Positions 1 through 7,075 of a DNA stretch of 15,427 nucleotides are shown here, one piece after another; positions within the stretch are counted from its first letter, which is position 1, and each line of letters begins with the position of its first letter. A program made the translations under genes and the position numbers. Source of the DNA: Flavobacteriales bacterium (lineage in GTDB: Bacteria > Bacteroidota > Bacteroidia > UBA10329); assembly GCA_003456455.1 (NCBI GenBank), contig DMRV01000022.1, positions 1-15,427 on the forward strand, given 5' to 3'. The notes under the pieces are model-generated. The model saw nothing but the letters and a program-made list of their open reading frames with translations, was not told the DNA's origin and did not search any database.

Positions 1-144
1 ATATCCGCGTAGCAGAAACACCTTGCCTACATTCTTTTCTGTAAGAAAATCTGATAGCTGATATACAAACCCTTTCTGTCCAGTGGTTGGCTTAAATGGT
101 AGCTCAGAAATGAGCCGGTCGTATGTTGTTTTCGCAGAGATCAA
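1..144 (-). CDS. RecD-like / UvrD-type ATP-dependent DNA helicase, N-terminal fragment cut by window edge
   Basis: The minus strand has an open frame of 48 codons running off the left edge. It reads DRLISELPFKPTTGQ, then SDFLTEKNVGKVFLLRGY. This is the typical N-terminus of the Bacteroidota AAA/RecD-like helicases, in which a 'PFxPTxxQ' Q-motif is followed by a strand leading into a Walker A loop (GYAGTGKT). The window ends just before that loop, so the ATPase motif itself is not seen. An in-frame stop lies upstream at about 163-165, and no ATG occurs between it and the conserved part. The only conventional start is TTG at 142-144, so the start is uncertain. The gene is divergent from the pterin dehydratase gene. 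The family unwinds DNA in recombination or repair; I infer this from about 40 residues only. Confidence 0.6.
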   Translation of the reverse strand, partial: MISAKTTYDRLISELPFKPTTGQKGFVYQLSDFLTEKNVGKVFLLRGY

Positions 145-190
145 AGTTGGTCGGGTCTAATTTACAATCTCTCGTCATTAATTTGCAGCT

Positions 191-217
191 ATGCTAAGAA
201 GAAGAGGCGAATCATGA
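191..217 (+). promoter_or_regulatory. Candidate 8-codon leader ORF before the attenuator-like hairpin
   Basis: ATG at 191 opens a mini-ORF coding for MLRRRGES, with three consecutive AGA arginine codons, and stops at TGA 215-217. Its start context CAGCTATG (186-193) repeats exactly at the start of the downstream gene (246-253). The last codons and the stop fall inside the terminator-like hairpin at 206-225. This is the geometry expected of a translation-coupled attenuator, but an 8-codon ORF can easily arise by chance. It is in frame with the downstream gene, separated from it by the TGA and 33 further bases. Confidence 0.25.
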
Positions 218-239
218 GTTTCGCCCTTTTTTGTTTTTA
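206..239 (+). terminator. Rho-independent-terminator-like hairpin in the divergent intergenic region
   Basis: GGCGAA (206-211) pairs with TTCGCC (220-225) around an 8-base loop. A T-rich tract follows at 227-238, interrupted by one G at 233. The T-tract is on the plus strand only, so termination would act on rightward transcription. There is no complete plus-strand gene upstream to terminate. The hairpin is therefore either an attenuator in the leader of the dehydratase gene or the end of a short RNA. It ends about 12 bases before the dehydratase ATG. Confidence 0.5.
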
Positions 240-250
240 CTTTCACAGCT

Positions 251-487
251 ATGTGGGAAGAAAAAGACAATCAACTAATTGGAACCTTTGAGTTCAACGA
301 CTTTGTTCAGGCATTTGGTTTTATGACCAAAGTTGCATTGGTGGCAGAAAAGGTGAATCATCACCCAAATTGGTCGAACGTTTACAACAGAGTTGATATT
401 CGGTTAACTACGCATGATGCAGGGAATGTGGTAACCGCCAGCGACCGCGAGCTCGCTTCTATTATCGAAAAAATTTACAAGCAATGA
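251..487 (+). CDS. Pterin-4a-carbinolamine dehydratase (PCD/DCoH family)
   Basis: The product dehydrates 4a-hydroxytetrahydrobiopterin (EC 4.2.1.96), the recycling step for the pterin cofactor of aromatic amino acid hydroxylases. The 78-residue protein carries the family signature: F-x-D-F with A-x-x-F around residues 15-25, AEKVNHHPNW at 32-41 with catalytic His37 and His38, YNRVDIRLTTHD at 45-56, and DRELA near 65-69. It is about 15-25 residues shorter than usual because the first helix is missing. The frame upstream of ATG 251 runs into TGA at 215-217 without another ATG, so no longer start is available. Its stop overlaps the start of the next gene (ATGA, 484-487), implying translational coupling. 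No aromatic amino acid hydroxylase gene is visible in the window, so the physiological partner is unknown. Confidence 0.88.
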   Translation: MWEEKDNQLIGTFEFNDFVQAFGFMTKVALVAEKVNHHPNWSNVYNRVDIRLTTHDAGNVVTASDRELASIIEKIYKQ

Positions 488-894
488 ATTGGGACCTGTT
501 TTATAAAATTGTCAATGCGAGCGTAATACCAGCATGGGCGCTATTGGCTATTGTTCCTAATCATGTTATTACCAAGAAACTGGTTCATTCTGGGCTTTGG
601 TCAGCGGGACTTAGTGTCGTTTACGTTTTTCTGTTTTTCTACTGTTTGGGCGGAGAAGGAGGTATGGACACCTTGAGTAACTTGAAAATCTCATTTCAGC
701 GTGATGACGTTTTGCTTCTTGGCTGGGTTCACTATTTGGCTTTCGACCTCTTTATTGGTGCTTGGATTAGTAGAGATGCCCGAACTATTGGATTCCATCA
801 CCTGCTGGTTTTACCGATGCTGTTTTTAACGCTGTTTGCAGGGCCAGTTGGTCTACTTCTATATCTAACCGCCAAGGCAATTAAGCAACGTTAG
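484..894 (+). CDS. ABA4-like (DUF4281) integral membrane protein
   Basis: This is a 136-residue, highly hydrophobic protein with about four membrane segments (roughly 13-27, 38-56, 76-96 and 104-131). The diagnostic stretch is W-V-H-Y-L-A-F-D-L-F-I-G near residues 81-92, followed by W-I-S-R-D-A and then LPMLFLTLFAGPVGLLLYL near 110-128. That is the conserved core of the family named after plant ABA4, which is needed for neoxanthin synthesis. The bacterial role is not established; a link to carotenoids or light is inferred only from the plant homologue. The start overlaps the stop of the dehydratase gene by 4 bases, so the two are almost certainly co-translated. No carotenoid biosynthesis gene lies in this window. 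Confidence 0.82.
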   Translation: MNWDLFYKIVNASVIPAWALLAIVPNHVITKKLVHSGLWSAGLSVVYVFLFFYCLGGEGGMDTLSNLKISFQRDDVLLLGWVHYLAFDLFIGAWISRDARTIGFHHLLVLPMLFLTLFAGPVGLLLYLTAKAIKQR

Positions 895-957
895 TTCGAG
901 TTATAAACAGGTAAAACTGTTAGTAAGCGCATCGTTTTGTTAAAAACATACGATTTC

Positions 958-983
958 TTGCCCTTGTAGATGGGCTAACTTTG
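958..983 (+). promoter_or_regulatory. Putative Bacteroidota-type promoter of the parA operon
   Basis: TAACTTTG (976-983) is a perfect match to the Bacteroidota -7 box TAnnTTTG. A TTG at 958-960 could be the -33 element, although the 15-base spacer is a little short. Transcription would begin near 990, leaving a leader of roughly 17-20 bases before ATG 1007. It lies in the 112-base gap after the ABA4-like gene, which suggests parA starts a new transcription unit. Confidence 0.5.
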
Positions 984-1006
984 TCATCAGAAATTAGAGG
1001 AAATAG

Positions 1007-1807
1007 ATGAGCAAGATTATAGCTATAGCCAATCAGAAAGGAGGAGTAGGAAAAACCACAACAGCCATCAATTTGGCCGCATGTTTGGCAGTTTTGGAGT
1101 ACAAAGTGCTGTTGGTTGATGCCGACCCACAGGCAAATTCAACATCTGGTGTTGGATTCGACCCACGTAATATCAAAACCAGTATTTACGAGTGCATTAT
1201 TGGTGAGGCCGAACCGAAAGACATTATTCTTCATACAGAAACACCCAATTTAGACGTGCTTCCAGCACACATTGATTTAGTTGGTGCAGAGATTGAAATG
1301 ATTAATCTTCCCAACAGAGAAATGATGGTGAAGTTGGTCATGAACAAGGTCAAAAATGATTACGATTTTATCATCATGGATTGCTCGCCATCACTCGGTC
1401 TTATCACAGTTAATTGTTTGACTGCTGCTGATAGCGTGTTGATTCCAATTCAGTGTGAATACTTTGCATTAGAAGGACTGGGTAAACTGCTTAACACAAT
1501 AAAGATTGTTCAAGCACGCTTAAATCCAGATCTTGAGATGGAAGGGTTGCTCTTGACCATGTACGATTCGCGTTTACGATTGGCAAATCAGGTTGTGGAA
1601 GAGGTGAAAACACATTTCCAGCAATTGATGTTTAACACAGTTATTGCCCGAAACACCAAATTAGGAGAAGCGCCAAGTCATGGAAAGAGTATTATCATGC
1701 ACGATGCAGCTTCAAAAGGAGCTACCAATTACTTGAACCTTGCAAGAGAGATTTTGCAGAAAAATGGCATGACACGTTTAAAAGACAGTGAGAAAATACT
1801 AAGCTAA
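1007..1807 (+). CDS. parA: Chromosome-partitioning ATPase ParA (Soj/MinD superfamily)
   Basis: The 266-residue protein is full length for the family. It has the deviant Walker A motif KGGVGKTT at residues 11-18 (signature Lys11, P-loop Lys16), the A' motif VDADPQANST at 37-46, and a Walker B strand FIIMDCSPSLG at 121-131 with Asp125. ParA binds non-specific DNA as an ATP dimer and, stimulated by ParB, moves the replication-origin region during segregation. The stop and the parB start share one base (TAATG), the tight coupling normal for this pair. A GGAAATAG stretch precedes the ATG. The start at 1007 agrees with the usual MxKIIAIANQKGG N-terminus. Confidence 0.97.
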   Translation: MSKIIAIANQKGGVGKTTTAINLAACLAVLEYKVLLVDADPQANSTSGVGFDPRNIKTSIYECIIGEAEPKDIILHTETPNLDVLPAHIDLVGAEIEMINLPNREMMVKLVMNKVKNDYDFIIMDCSPSLGLITVNCLTAADSVLIPIQCEYFALEGLGKLLNTIKIVQARLNPDLEMEGLLLTMYDSRLRLANQVVEEVKTHFQQLMFNTVIARNTKLGEAPSHGKSIIMHDAASKGATNYLNLAREILQKNGMTRLKDSEKILS

Positions 1808-2691
1808 TGGCGAAGACAAGAGCGTTAGGGAGAGGGCTTGGAGCGCTACTCGATGATTCAGGTTCTGATATTGTTTCAAAGTCACTTTCATCTCCGAAGG
1901 AAGATGCCGGTGGTTCGGTTAGTGGAATTTCTATTTCTGAAATAGAGGCAAATCCGTTTCAACCAAGAACACGTTTTGACCAAGAGAAGTTGGATGAATT
2001 ATCGGCTTCCATTTCTCAATTGGGAATTATTCAGCCAATAACGTTAAGAAAAGTAAGACAGAATAAGTACCAGATTATTTCTGGTGAGCGAAGATTCCGT
2101 GCCTCTCAGCTTGCTGGCTTAACCGAAGTTCCGGCTTACATCCGCGTAGCGAATGACCAAACCATGCTTGAAATGGCACTGGTTGAGAACATTCAGCGCG
2201 ACAATTTAGATGCAATTGAAGTTGCCATTTCTTATCAGCGATTGATAGACGAATGTAGCTTGACACAAGAGGCGTTGGGCGAAAGAGTGGGGAAGAAGCG
2301 CTCCACAATTACTAACTATTTACGATTGCTCAAACTTCCGCCACAGATTCAGAAAGCAATTATGGACCGTGTTCTTACCATGGGACATGCTCGTGCTATT
2401 ATTAATATTGATGATGAGAGCGAGCAGCTTCAGCTTTTCAAAGAAATAGTAAGGGGTGGATTGTCAGTGCGAGCTGCCGAACAAGCATCTAAATCGGCTA
2501 AAGCGTCTGGTGTTACAGCTAAAAAAGAACTTCCGATTGAATATCAGCGCATTCAAGACAATGTGAAACGGCAGTTGGATGCGGAAATTGGCTTAAAAGT
2601 AAACGCAAAAGGCAAAGGCAGCCTTTCCATTTCCTTCGATAATGAAAAAGAACTCAAGCGTGTTCTTTCCATTTTGGATCTTTGGCCTTAA
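1807..2691 (+). CDS. parB: Chromosome-partitioning protein ParB (Spo0J-like, parS-binding CTPase)
   Basis: The 294-residue protein begins with the ParA-interacting segment containing ALGRGLGALL (residues 6-15). It then has the ParB nucleotide (CTP)-binding domain, seen as NPFQPR (49-54), LxxSI..xGIIQPI (66-78), GERRFRAS (93-100) and ENIQRDNL (127-134). A helix-turn-helix lies around 151-173 (SLTQEALGERVGKKRSTITNYLRLLKL), with the TMGHARAI stretch just after it. The C-terminal 50 or so residues form the dimerisation region. ParB loads at parS and slides along DNA as a clamp. I found no convincing parS site in the window. It overlaps parA by one base, and the next gene starts inside or just after its 3' end. 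Confidence 0.97.
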   Translation: MAKTRALGRGLGALLDDSGSDIVSKSLSSPKEDAGGSVSGISISEIEANPFQPRTRFDQEKLDELSASISQLGIIQPITLRKVRQNKYQIISGERRFRASQLAGLTEVPAYIRVANDQTMLEMALVENIQRDNLDAIEVAISYQRLIDECSLTQEALGERVGKKRSTITNYLRLLKLPPQIQKAIMDRVLTMGHARAIINIDDESEQLQLFKEIVRGGLSVRAAEQASKSAKASGVTAKKELPIEYQRIQDNVKRQLDAEIGLKVNAKGKGSLSISFDNEKELKRVLSILDLWP

Positions 2692-3295
2692 TCCAACCAA
2701 TCTTTTGATACGGTATTTCATACCATTTTTTCTTGCGCTGCTTGTTTCGGTTGGCAATTCATTTGCTCAAGAATTTGAAACAGAGCTTGACACTGTTATT
2801 CTTCCGGTTATGGCTGATACGGCCATCGTAAAAAAGAAAAAACACTCACCGTTTAAAGCAACAATAATGAGTGTTGCATTGCCGGGTTTGGGGCAAATAT
2901 ATAATGGTAAATGGTGGAAGGTTCCTATCATTTACGGTGGTTTTGGTGGTTTGATTTACAGTTCCGTTTTCAACGATTTGAAATGCAGAACGTATAAAGA
3001 AGCATACCTTACTCGTATTGATGACGACCCAACAACTATAGACCAATTTGAAGGCCGGTTTTCCGATGCCAACCTACGAGAATTGGTAAGCCAGTACCAA
3101 CGAAATAGAGATTTGTCTCTCATTTTTACGGGGGTGCTTTACGTACTGAATATTGTTGATGCTACGGTGGATGGTCATTTGAAGGATTTTGATGTAAGTG
3201 ATGACCTTTCATTAAAGATTCGCCCAACAATTCATCAGGTAGGACCCGGCTTGATTCCAGCACCTGCGCTTGCACTCACGCTACGGCTTAAATAA
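2642..3295 (+). CDS. DUF5683 family exported/membrane protein
   Basis: This is the Bacteroidota protein normally encoded between parB and dapB. Its core motif PGLGQIYNGKWWKVPIIYGG follows a basic KKKKHSPFKA stretch, and two further hydrophobic segments lie downstream (near IYSSVF and SLIFTGVLYVLNIVDA). The function is unknown; the position suggests an envelope role. The longest frame starts at ATG 2642, overlapping parB by 50 bases. An alternative TTG start at 2705, 13 bases after the parB stop, would begin directly with a signal peptide (hydrophobic stretch ending SFAQE), giving about 196 residues. I think TTG 2705 is at least as likely, because the 21 extra residues before it are atypical for a signal peptide. 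Reading frame and family are secure; the start is not. Confidence 0.85.
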   Translation: MKKNSSVFFPFWIFGLNPTNLLIRYFIPFFLALLVSVGNSFAQEFETELDTVILPVMADTAIVKKKKHSPFKATIMSVALPGLGQIYNGKWWKVPIIYGGFGGLIYSSVFNDLKCRTYKEAYLTRIDDDPTTIDQFEGRFSDANLRELVSQYQRNRDLSLIFTGVLYVLNIVDATVDGHLKDFDVSDDLSLKIRPTIHQVGPGLIPAPALALTLRLK

Positions 3296-3300
3296 AAGGC

Positions 3301-3308
3301 TAATTTTG
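3301..3308 (+). promoter_or_regulatory. Putative -7 promoter box for dapB
   Basis: TAATTTTG is a perfect TAnnTTTG match, placed 22 bases before the dapB ATG at 3331. No TTG is found at the ideal upstream distance (the nearest is at 3270-3272, spacer 28), so only the -7 half is supported. It may supplement read-through from parA-parB. Confidence 0.4.
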
Positions 3309-3330
3309 GCCTGAATCCATCTCAATAATT

Positions 3331-4071
3331 ATGAAAATCGCTCTTTCCGGGTATGGTAAAATGGGCAAGGAAATCGAAAAGATTGCCTTGGAACGAGGAC
3401 ATGAAATTGTTGTTACGTTTAACGACCCTGACGATTGGAGTGGAAAAGAAAATGAACTTGCGCAAGCTGATGTTGCTATCGAATTTTCGATGCCTCAGAG
3501 TGTTGTAAGTAATATTTTCAGATGTTTTGATGCCAACACACCGGTTGTGGTTGGAACAACAGGATGGTTTGGTCAGCTAGAACATGTAACAGAGGTTTGC
3601 AGAAAGAATAACCGATCGTTGCTTTATGCTTCCAATTTCAGTATTGGCGTTAATCTCTTCTTTGAGGTGAATAAAATGCTTGCTGATTTGATGAATGAAC
3701 ATGAAGAATACCATGTTTCCATCGAAGAAACGCACCATACAGCTAAGCTAGATTCGCCAAGTGGAACAGCCATTTCGCTTGGAAATAGCATTATCGACAA
3801 CCTGGATGCTAAGAATCTTTGGGTGAATGAAAAATCTGATAAAGACTACGAACTGGAAATTTTCTCACATCGAAAAGAAGATGTTCCCGGAACACATGTA
3901 GTTAAGTATGAATCGGATATTGACAATATTGAAATTAGGCATACCGCCAAAAGCCGTGTTGGTTTTGCTAAAGGGGCAGTACTTGCAGCCGAATGGCTTG
4001 CAAGTAAAAAAGGTGTTTACACCATGACTGAACTCATAAAGGATGTTAAGTTTGAGGGGTTCGCTAAATAA
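3331..4071 (+). CDS. dapB: 4-hydroxy-tetrahydrodipicolinate reductase
   Basis: DapB reduces 4-hydroxy-tetrahydrodipicolinate with NAD(P)H in the diaminopimelate/lysine pathway, supplying peptidoglycan precursor. The 246-residue protein has the Rossmann motif GYGKMG at 7-12, the GTTGW motif at 75-79, and the substrate-binding/catalytic signature EETHHTAKLDSPSGTA at 132-147. His135 is the expected acid/base and Lys139 the expected catalytic lysine. At about 245 residues it has the usual length of the short Bacteroidota form. It sits 35 bases after the DUF5683 gene and 27 bases before lepB, the conserved phylum arrangement. Confidence 0.97.
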   Translation: MKIALSGYGKMGKEIEKIALERGHEIVVTFNDPDDWSGKENELAQADVAIEFSMPQSVVSNIFRCFDANTPVVVGTTGWFGQLEHVTEVCRKNNRSLLYASNFSIGVNLFFEVNKMLADLMNEHEEYHVSIEETHHTAKLDSPSGTAISLGNSIIDNLDAKNLWVNEKSDKDYELEIFSHRKEDVPGTHVVKYESDIDNIEIRHTAKSRVGFAKGAVLAAEWLASKKGVYTMTELIKDVKFEGFAK

Positions 4072-4098
4072 ATCATCACTAGATCAGTTACTTCGGGT

Positions 4099-5223
4099 AT
4101 GAATTTGAAATTTTGGAAGAAAGAAAAGCCAGTCGAGAAGAAAGGCTTTGTCAGAGAATGGGTTGATGCAATCGTATTTGCAGTAATTGCTGCTACCATT
4201 ATAAGGTTGTTTCTGATAGAAGCGTATACAATCCCTACCTCATCTATGGAGAAATCGCTGCTTATTGGCGATTTCCTATTTGTGAGTAAGGTTAGTTACG
4301 GTCCGCGAATCCCAAATACACCATTGGCTTTTCCGTTTGCGCACCACACCATGCCTGGTACACGCGGTATGCAATCTTACCTAGAGTGGATTAAGTTGCC
4401 GTACATGCGGTTGCCTGGCTACACTTCAATTAAGAACAACGATGTTGTTGTTTTTAATTATCCCATGGAAGGTTTTCGACCTGTGGATAAGCGCGAAAAC
4501 TATATAAAAAGGTGTGTTGCCATTCCGGGAGATATTCTGGAGGTGAAGGAGCGAGATTTGCATATCAATGGCGAATTGGCTGAAAAGCCAGAAGACATGC
4601 AGTATTCCTATGATGTTCGGACTGATGGAACGGGTTTTAACAAACGAGTTTTAAGGAAATACGACATCACAGAAGGTGGGCGTGTCTCTAACCAAGGCGA
4701 TTTTACACTTACCATGACTGATGAGGCTAGAGAAAGCATCTCAGAGTTGAATAATGTACAAGCAGTGGAACCAACCATTGCTGAAAAAGGAGCATACGCT
4801 GAATACATCTTCCCAAACTCTGACCCAGAGTTGAAATCAACAGGCAGTAAAAAGTTCTTTTGGAACGTAGATAATTTTGGCCCAATCACTATTCCTAAGA
4901 AAGGAGAAACCGTTGAGCTTACAGCTGATAATCTTCCAATCTATGAAAGACTTATTTCATTTTACGAGCACAACGATTTAAAGATTGAAGAGGATAGAAT
5001 CTACATCAACGGTATAGAAGCAGATTCCTACACCTTTCAGATGGATTACTATTTCATGATGGGAGATAACCGCCACAATTCAGCAGATAGTCGTTTTTGG
5101 GGATTTGTTCCTGAAGATCACATTGTAGGTAAGGCCGTCTTTATTTGGCTTTCTATTGATAAGGATGCAACCAAATTATTTGAGAAAATTCGTTGGGGAA
5201 GAATTTTCAATTTAATCGATTAA
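4099..5223 (+). CDS. lepB: Signal peptidase I
   Basis: LepB removes signal peptides from exported preproteins at the outer face of the cytoplasmic membrane. One N-terminal membrane segment (about 23-42) leads into box B, IPTSSM, with the nucleophile Ser49. Box D, YIKRCVAIPGD (135-145), carries the general base Lys137. Box E, MGDNRHNSADSRFWGF, begins at 321. The 374-residue length is typical of Bacteroidota LepB, which has a long insertion between boxes D and E (about 155-315) compared with shorter Gram-positive enzymes. It follows dapB by 27 bases. In many relatives a WbqC-family gene follows lepB; here a 130-base gap and a protease gene follow instead. Substrates plausibly include the signal-peptide proteins encoded nearby. 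Confidence 0.96.
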   Translation: MNLKFWKKEKPVEKKGFVREWVDAIVFAVIAATIIRLFLIEAYTIPTSSMEKSLLIGDFLFVSKVSYGPRIPNTPLAFPFAHHTMPGTRGMQSYLEWIKLPYMRLPGYTSIKNNDVVVFNYPMEGFRPVDKRENYIKRCVAIPGDILEVKERDLHINGELAEKPEDMQYSYDVRTDGTGFNKRVLRKYDITEGGRVSNQGDFTLTMTDEARESISELNNVQAVEPTIAEKGAYAEYIFPNSDPELKSTGSKKFFWNVDNFGPITIPKKGETVELTADNLPIYERLISFYEHNDLKIEEDRIYINGIEADSYTFQMDYYFMMGDNRHNSADSRFWGFVPEDHIVGKAVFIWLSIDKDATKLFEKIRWGRIFNLID

Positions 5224-5280
5224 TATTTCCACCGAACCATTGTGTTTTAGGGATGTTGCTCTAGACTTTAGTGATTTACA

Positions 5281-5324
5281 TTCACAAGAATTGTGAAAAT
5301 CTAACCTATCGTGGCATCATTTTG
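5281..5324 (+). promoter_or_regulatory. Putative promoter with inverted repeat upstream of the processing protease gene
   Basis: TCATTTTG (5317-5324) matches the TAnnTTTG -7 box at all but one position. A TTG at 5291-5293, with a 23-base spacer, could be the -33 element. That TTG lies inside a perfect inverted repeat TTCACAA-GAA-TTGTGAA (5281-5297), which could be an operator. The protease ATG is 35 bases downstream of the -7 box. Confidence 0.35.
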
Positions 5325-5359
5325 GCAATTTTAGCGTTAAGTAAGAAGAGATTTTGAAT

Positions 5360-7042
5360 ATGAGAAGATTAGCAACGTTGATTATTGCACTTGGAGTTTT
5401 GGGTTCTAGTGTGTTTGCTCAAAGAGCAATTAAAGAAGAATACAAGCTCAAGTTTGATGATGTTTTGAACTTGATGGAAACCAAATATGTAGAGAATCCA
5501 GAGTTTGATAAACTCATTGATGAAGCTATTGTGGCGATGGTGAAGGATTTGGATCCCCATAGCGAATACATGACAGCGGAGGAGTACAAAAAGATGAGTG
5601 AACCGCTAAGTGGAAACTTTGAGGGAATTGGTGTTCAGTTCAACATTTTAAAAGACACAATTGCCGTTGTATCACCCATTTCTGGAGGACCTTCAGAAAA
5701 GCTGGGAATTCGTTCGGGAGACAAGATTGTTGTTATTGAAGACACGATTGTAGCAGGAATTGGAATCAAAAACCGTGATGTAATAAACAAGCTTCGCGGA
5801 GACAAAGGCACAAAAGTGCGTGTCAAAATTTACAGAAGAGGAGTAAAGGACTTGATTGATTACACCATTGTGAGGGATAAGATTCCAATTTATAGTGTAG
5901 ACGCAGCGTACATGCTGAATGAAGAAATTGGGTACGTCAAAGTGAACCGTTTTGCACAAAGTACGATGGAAGAGTTTTACACAGCTCTTGACGAGTTGCA
6001 GCCTTTAGGAATGCAACATCTTGTGCTCGATTTGAGAGGGAATTCCGGTGGTTATCTAAATACTGCTATTCAGCTTTCAGACGAATTTTTAAGCGATAAG
6101 AACCTCATTGTATACACAGAGGGCGTTTCTAACCCAAAGCGCGAAAGCTTTGCTACATCAAGCGGTAGATTTGAAAACGGAAAACTGGTTGTGTTGATTG
6201 ATGAAGGTTCTGCTTCTGCTAGCGAAATTGTTTCTGGCGCTGTTCAAGACCATGATAGAGGATTGATTATCGGTCGTAGGTCATTCGGTAAAGGATTGGT
6301 GCAGCGCCCCTTTAAACTACGTGATGGCTCCACACTTAAGCTAACAACCGCTCGCTATTATACACCTGCAGGTAGATGTATTCAGCGGCCGTATGAAGAA
6401 GGAAATGATGAATACCGAAAAGAAGGGCAAAGAAGGAGAGATAACGGAGAGTTGTTTAGTGCCGACAGTATTCATCTTGAAGACCAAGAAGAATTCTTAA
6501 CGGATAACAAGAGAAAGGTTTACGGTGGTGGAGGAATTCTTCCAGACCTTTTTGTTCCCTTAGACACGTCTGAAAACTCAGCGTTCTTACGCGAGCTTTT
6601 GAGTAATGGATTGTTCTATCAGTACATCAACGAATATGTTGATGCTAACCGAGAGGAACTGATGGCTAAGTATCCTGATTTTGAAGCATTTGATGCACAG
6701 TTTGCTATTGAAGGTGAGTTTCTAGACAACTTCTTTGCGTTTGCCGAGAAAGAAATAACGCCAACCAAAGACACGCTTAACGATACATTGGAAAATACGG
6801 AAGCTGTTCTTTCTGAAGAAGTAGATGATATTGAAGAGAAGGATTTTGCTCAACGTAAGGAGGAAGGAATGGAGATTTCTGGTAAGATTATTAGAACCCG
6901 GTTAAAAGCTTTACTCGCTAGAACATTGTGGCAGACGGAAGCATTTTACCGCGTTTTTAATGCGGAGGATAATGTAGTTTTCAAAGCCATACAATCTATT
7001 AACGATAAGACCTTTAGGAAGCTTAAACTTTCTAATAATTGA
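5360..7042 (+). CDS. S41-family C-terminal processing peptidase (Ctp/Prc-like), secreted
   Basis: The ATG at 5360 gives a 560-residue protein with a clean signal peptide (MRRLATLIIALGVLGSSVFA, cleavage before Gln21). A TTG two codons earlier is less likely. The order is an N-terminal helical segment with DLDPHSEYM (63-71), a PDZ domain (about 85-165, with GIGVQF and the GIRSGDKI loop), and the S41 catalytic domain with LDLRGNSGGYL near 223-233, DEGSASASEI at 281-290 (nucleophile Ser286) and RSFGKGLVQ (Lys311 base, Gln315). These Ser/Lys proteases trim periplasmic and envelope proteins. About 160 residues follow the catalytic domain, including an acidic stretch near 465-510. It is an independent unit with a promoter-like site before it and a terminator after it. 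Confidence 0.94.
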   Translation: MRRLATLIIALGVLGSSVFAQRAIKEEYKLKFDDVLNLMETKYVENPEFDKLIDEAIVAMVKDLDPHSEYMTAEEYKKMSEPLSGNFEGIGVQFNILKDTIAVVSPISGGPSEKLGIRSGDKIVVIEDTIVAGIGIKNRDVINKLRGDKGTKVRVKIYRRGVKDLIDYTIVRDKIPIYSVDAAYMLNEEIGYVKVNRFAQSTMEEFYTALDELQPLGMQHLVLDLRGNSGGYLNTAIQLSDEFLSDKNLIVYTEGVSNPKRESFATSSGRFENGKLVVLIDEGSASASEIVSGAVQDHDRGLIIGRRSFGKGLVQRPFKLRDGSTLKLTTARYYTPAGRCIQRPYEEGNDEYRKEGQRRRDNGELFSADSIHLEDQEEFLTDNKRKVYGGGGILPDLFVPLDTSENSAFLRELLSNGLFYQYINEYVDANREELMAKYPDFEAFDAQFAIEGEFLDNFFAFAEKEITPTKDTLNDTLENTEAVLSEEVDDIEEKDFAQRKEEGMEISGKIIRTRLKALLARTLWQTEAFYRVFNAEDNVVFKAIQSINDKTFRKLKLSNN

Positions 7043-7050
7043 TTAAATGG

Positions 7051-7075
7051 AAAAGCCATGAAAGAGGCTTTTTTT
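7051..7075 (+). terminator. Rho-independent terminator after the processing protease gene
   Basis: AAAAGCC (7051-7057) pairs with GGCTTTT (7066-7072) around an 8-base loop and runs into a T-tract ending at 7075. It starts 8 bases after the protease stop codon and separates the gene from the channel gene downstream. Confidence 0.75.

Noticed and set aside
3..13. ATCCGCGTAGC shared with parB near 2140-2150, and a similar GCGTAGCAGAA near 10690
   Set aside because: Short matches between unrelated coding regions in different frames and strands; expected by chance.
4608..4889. Antisense open frame of about 93 codons inside lepB
   Set aside because: Opposite-strand shadow of a well-supported gene with no conserved motif. 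The same holds for the antisense frames in parB, the protease gene and the SDR gene.
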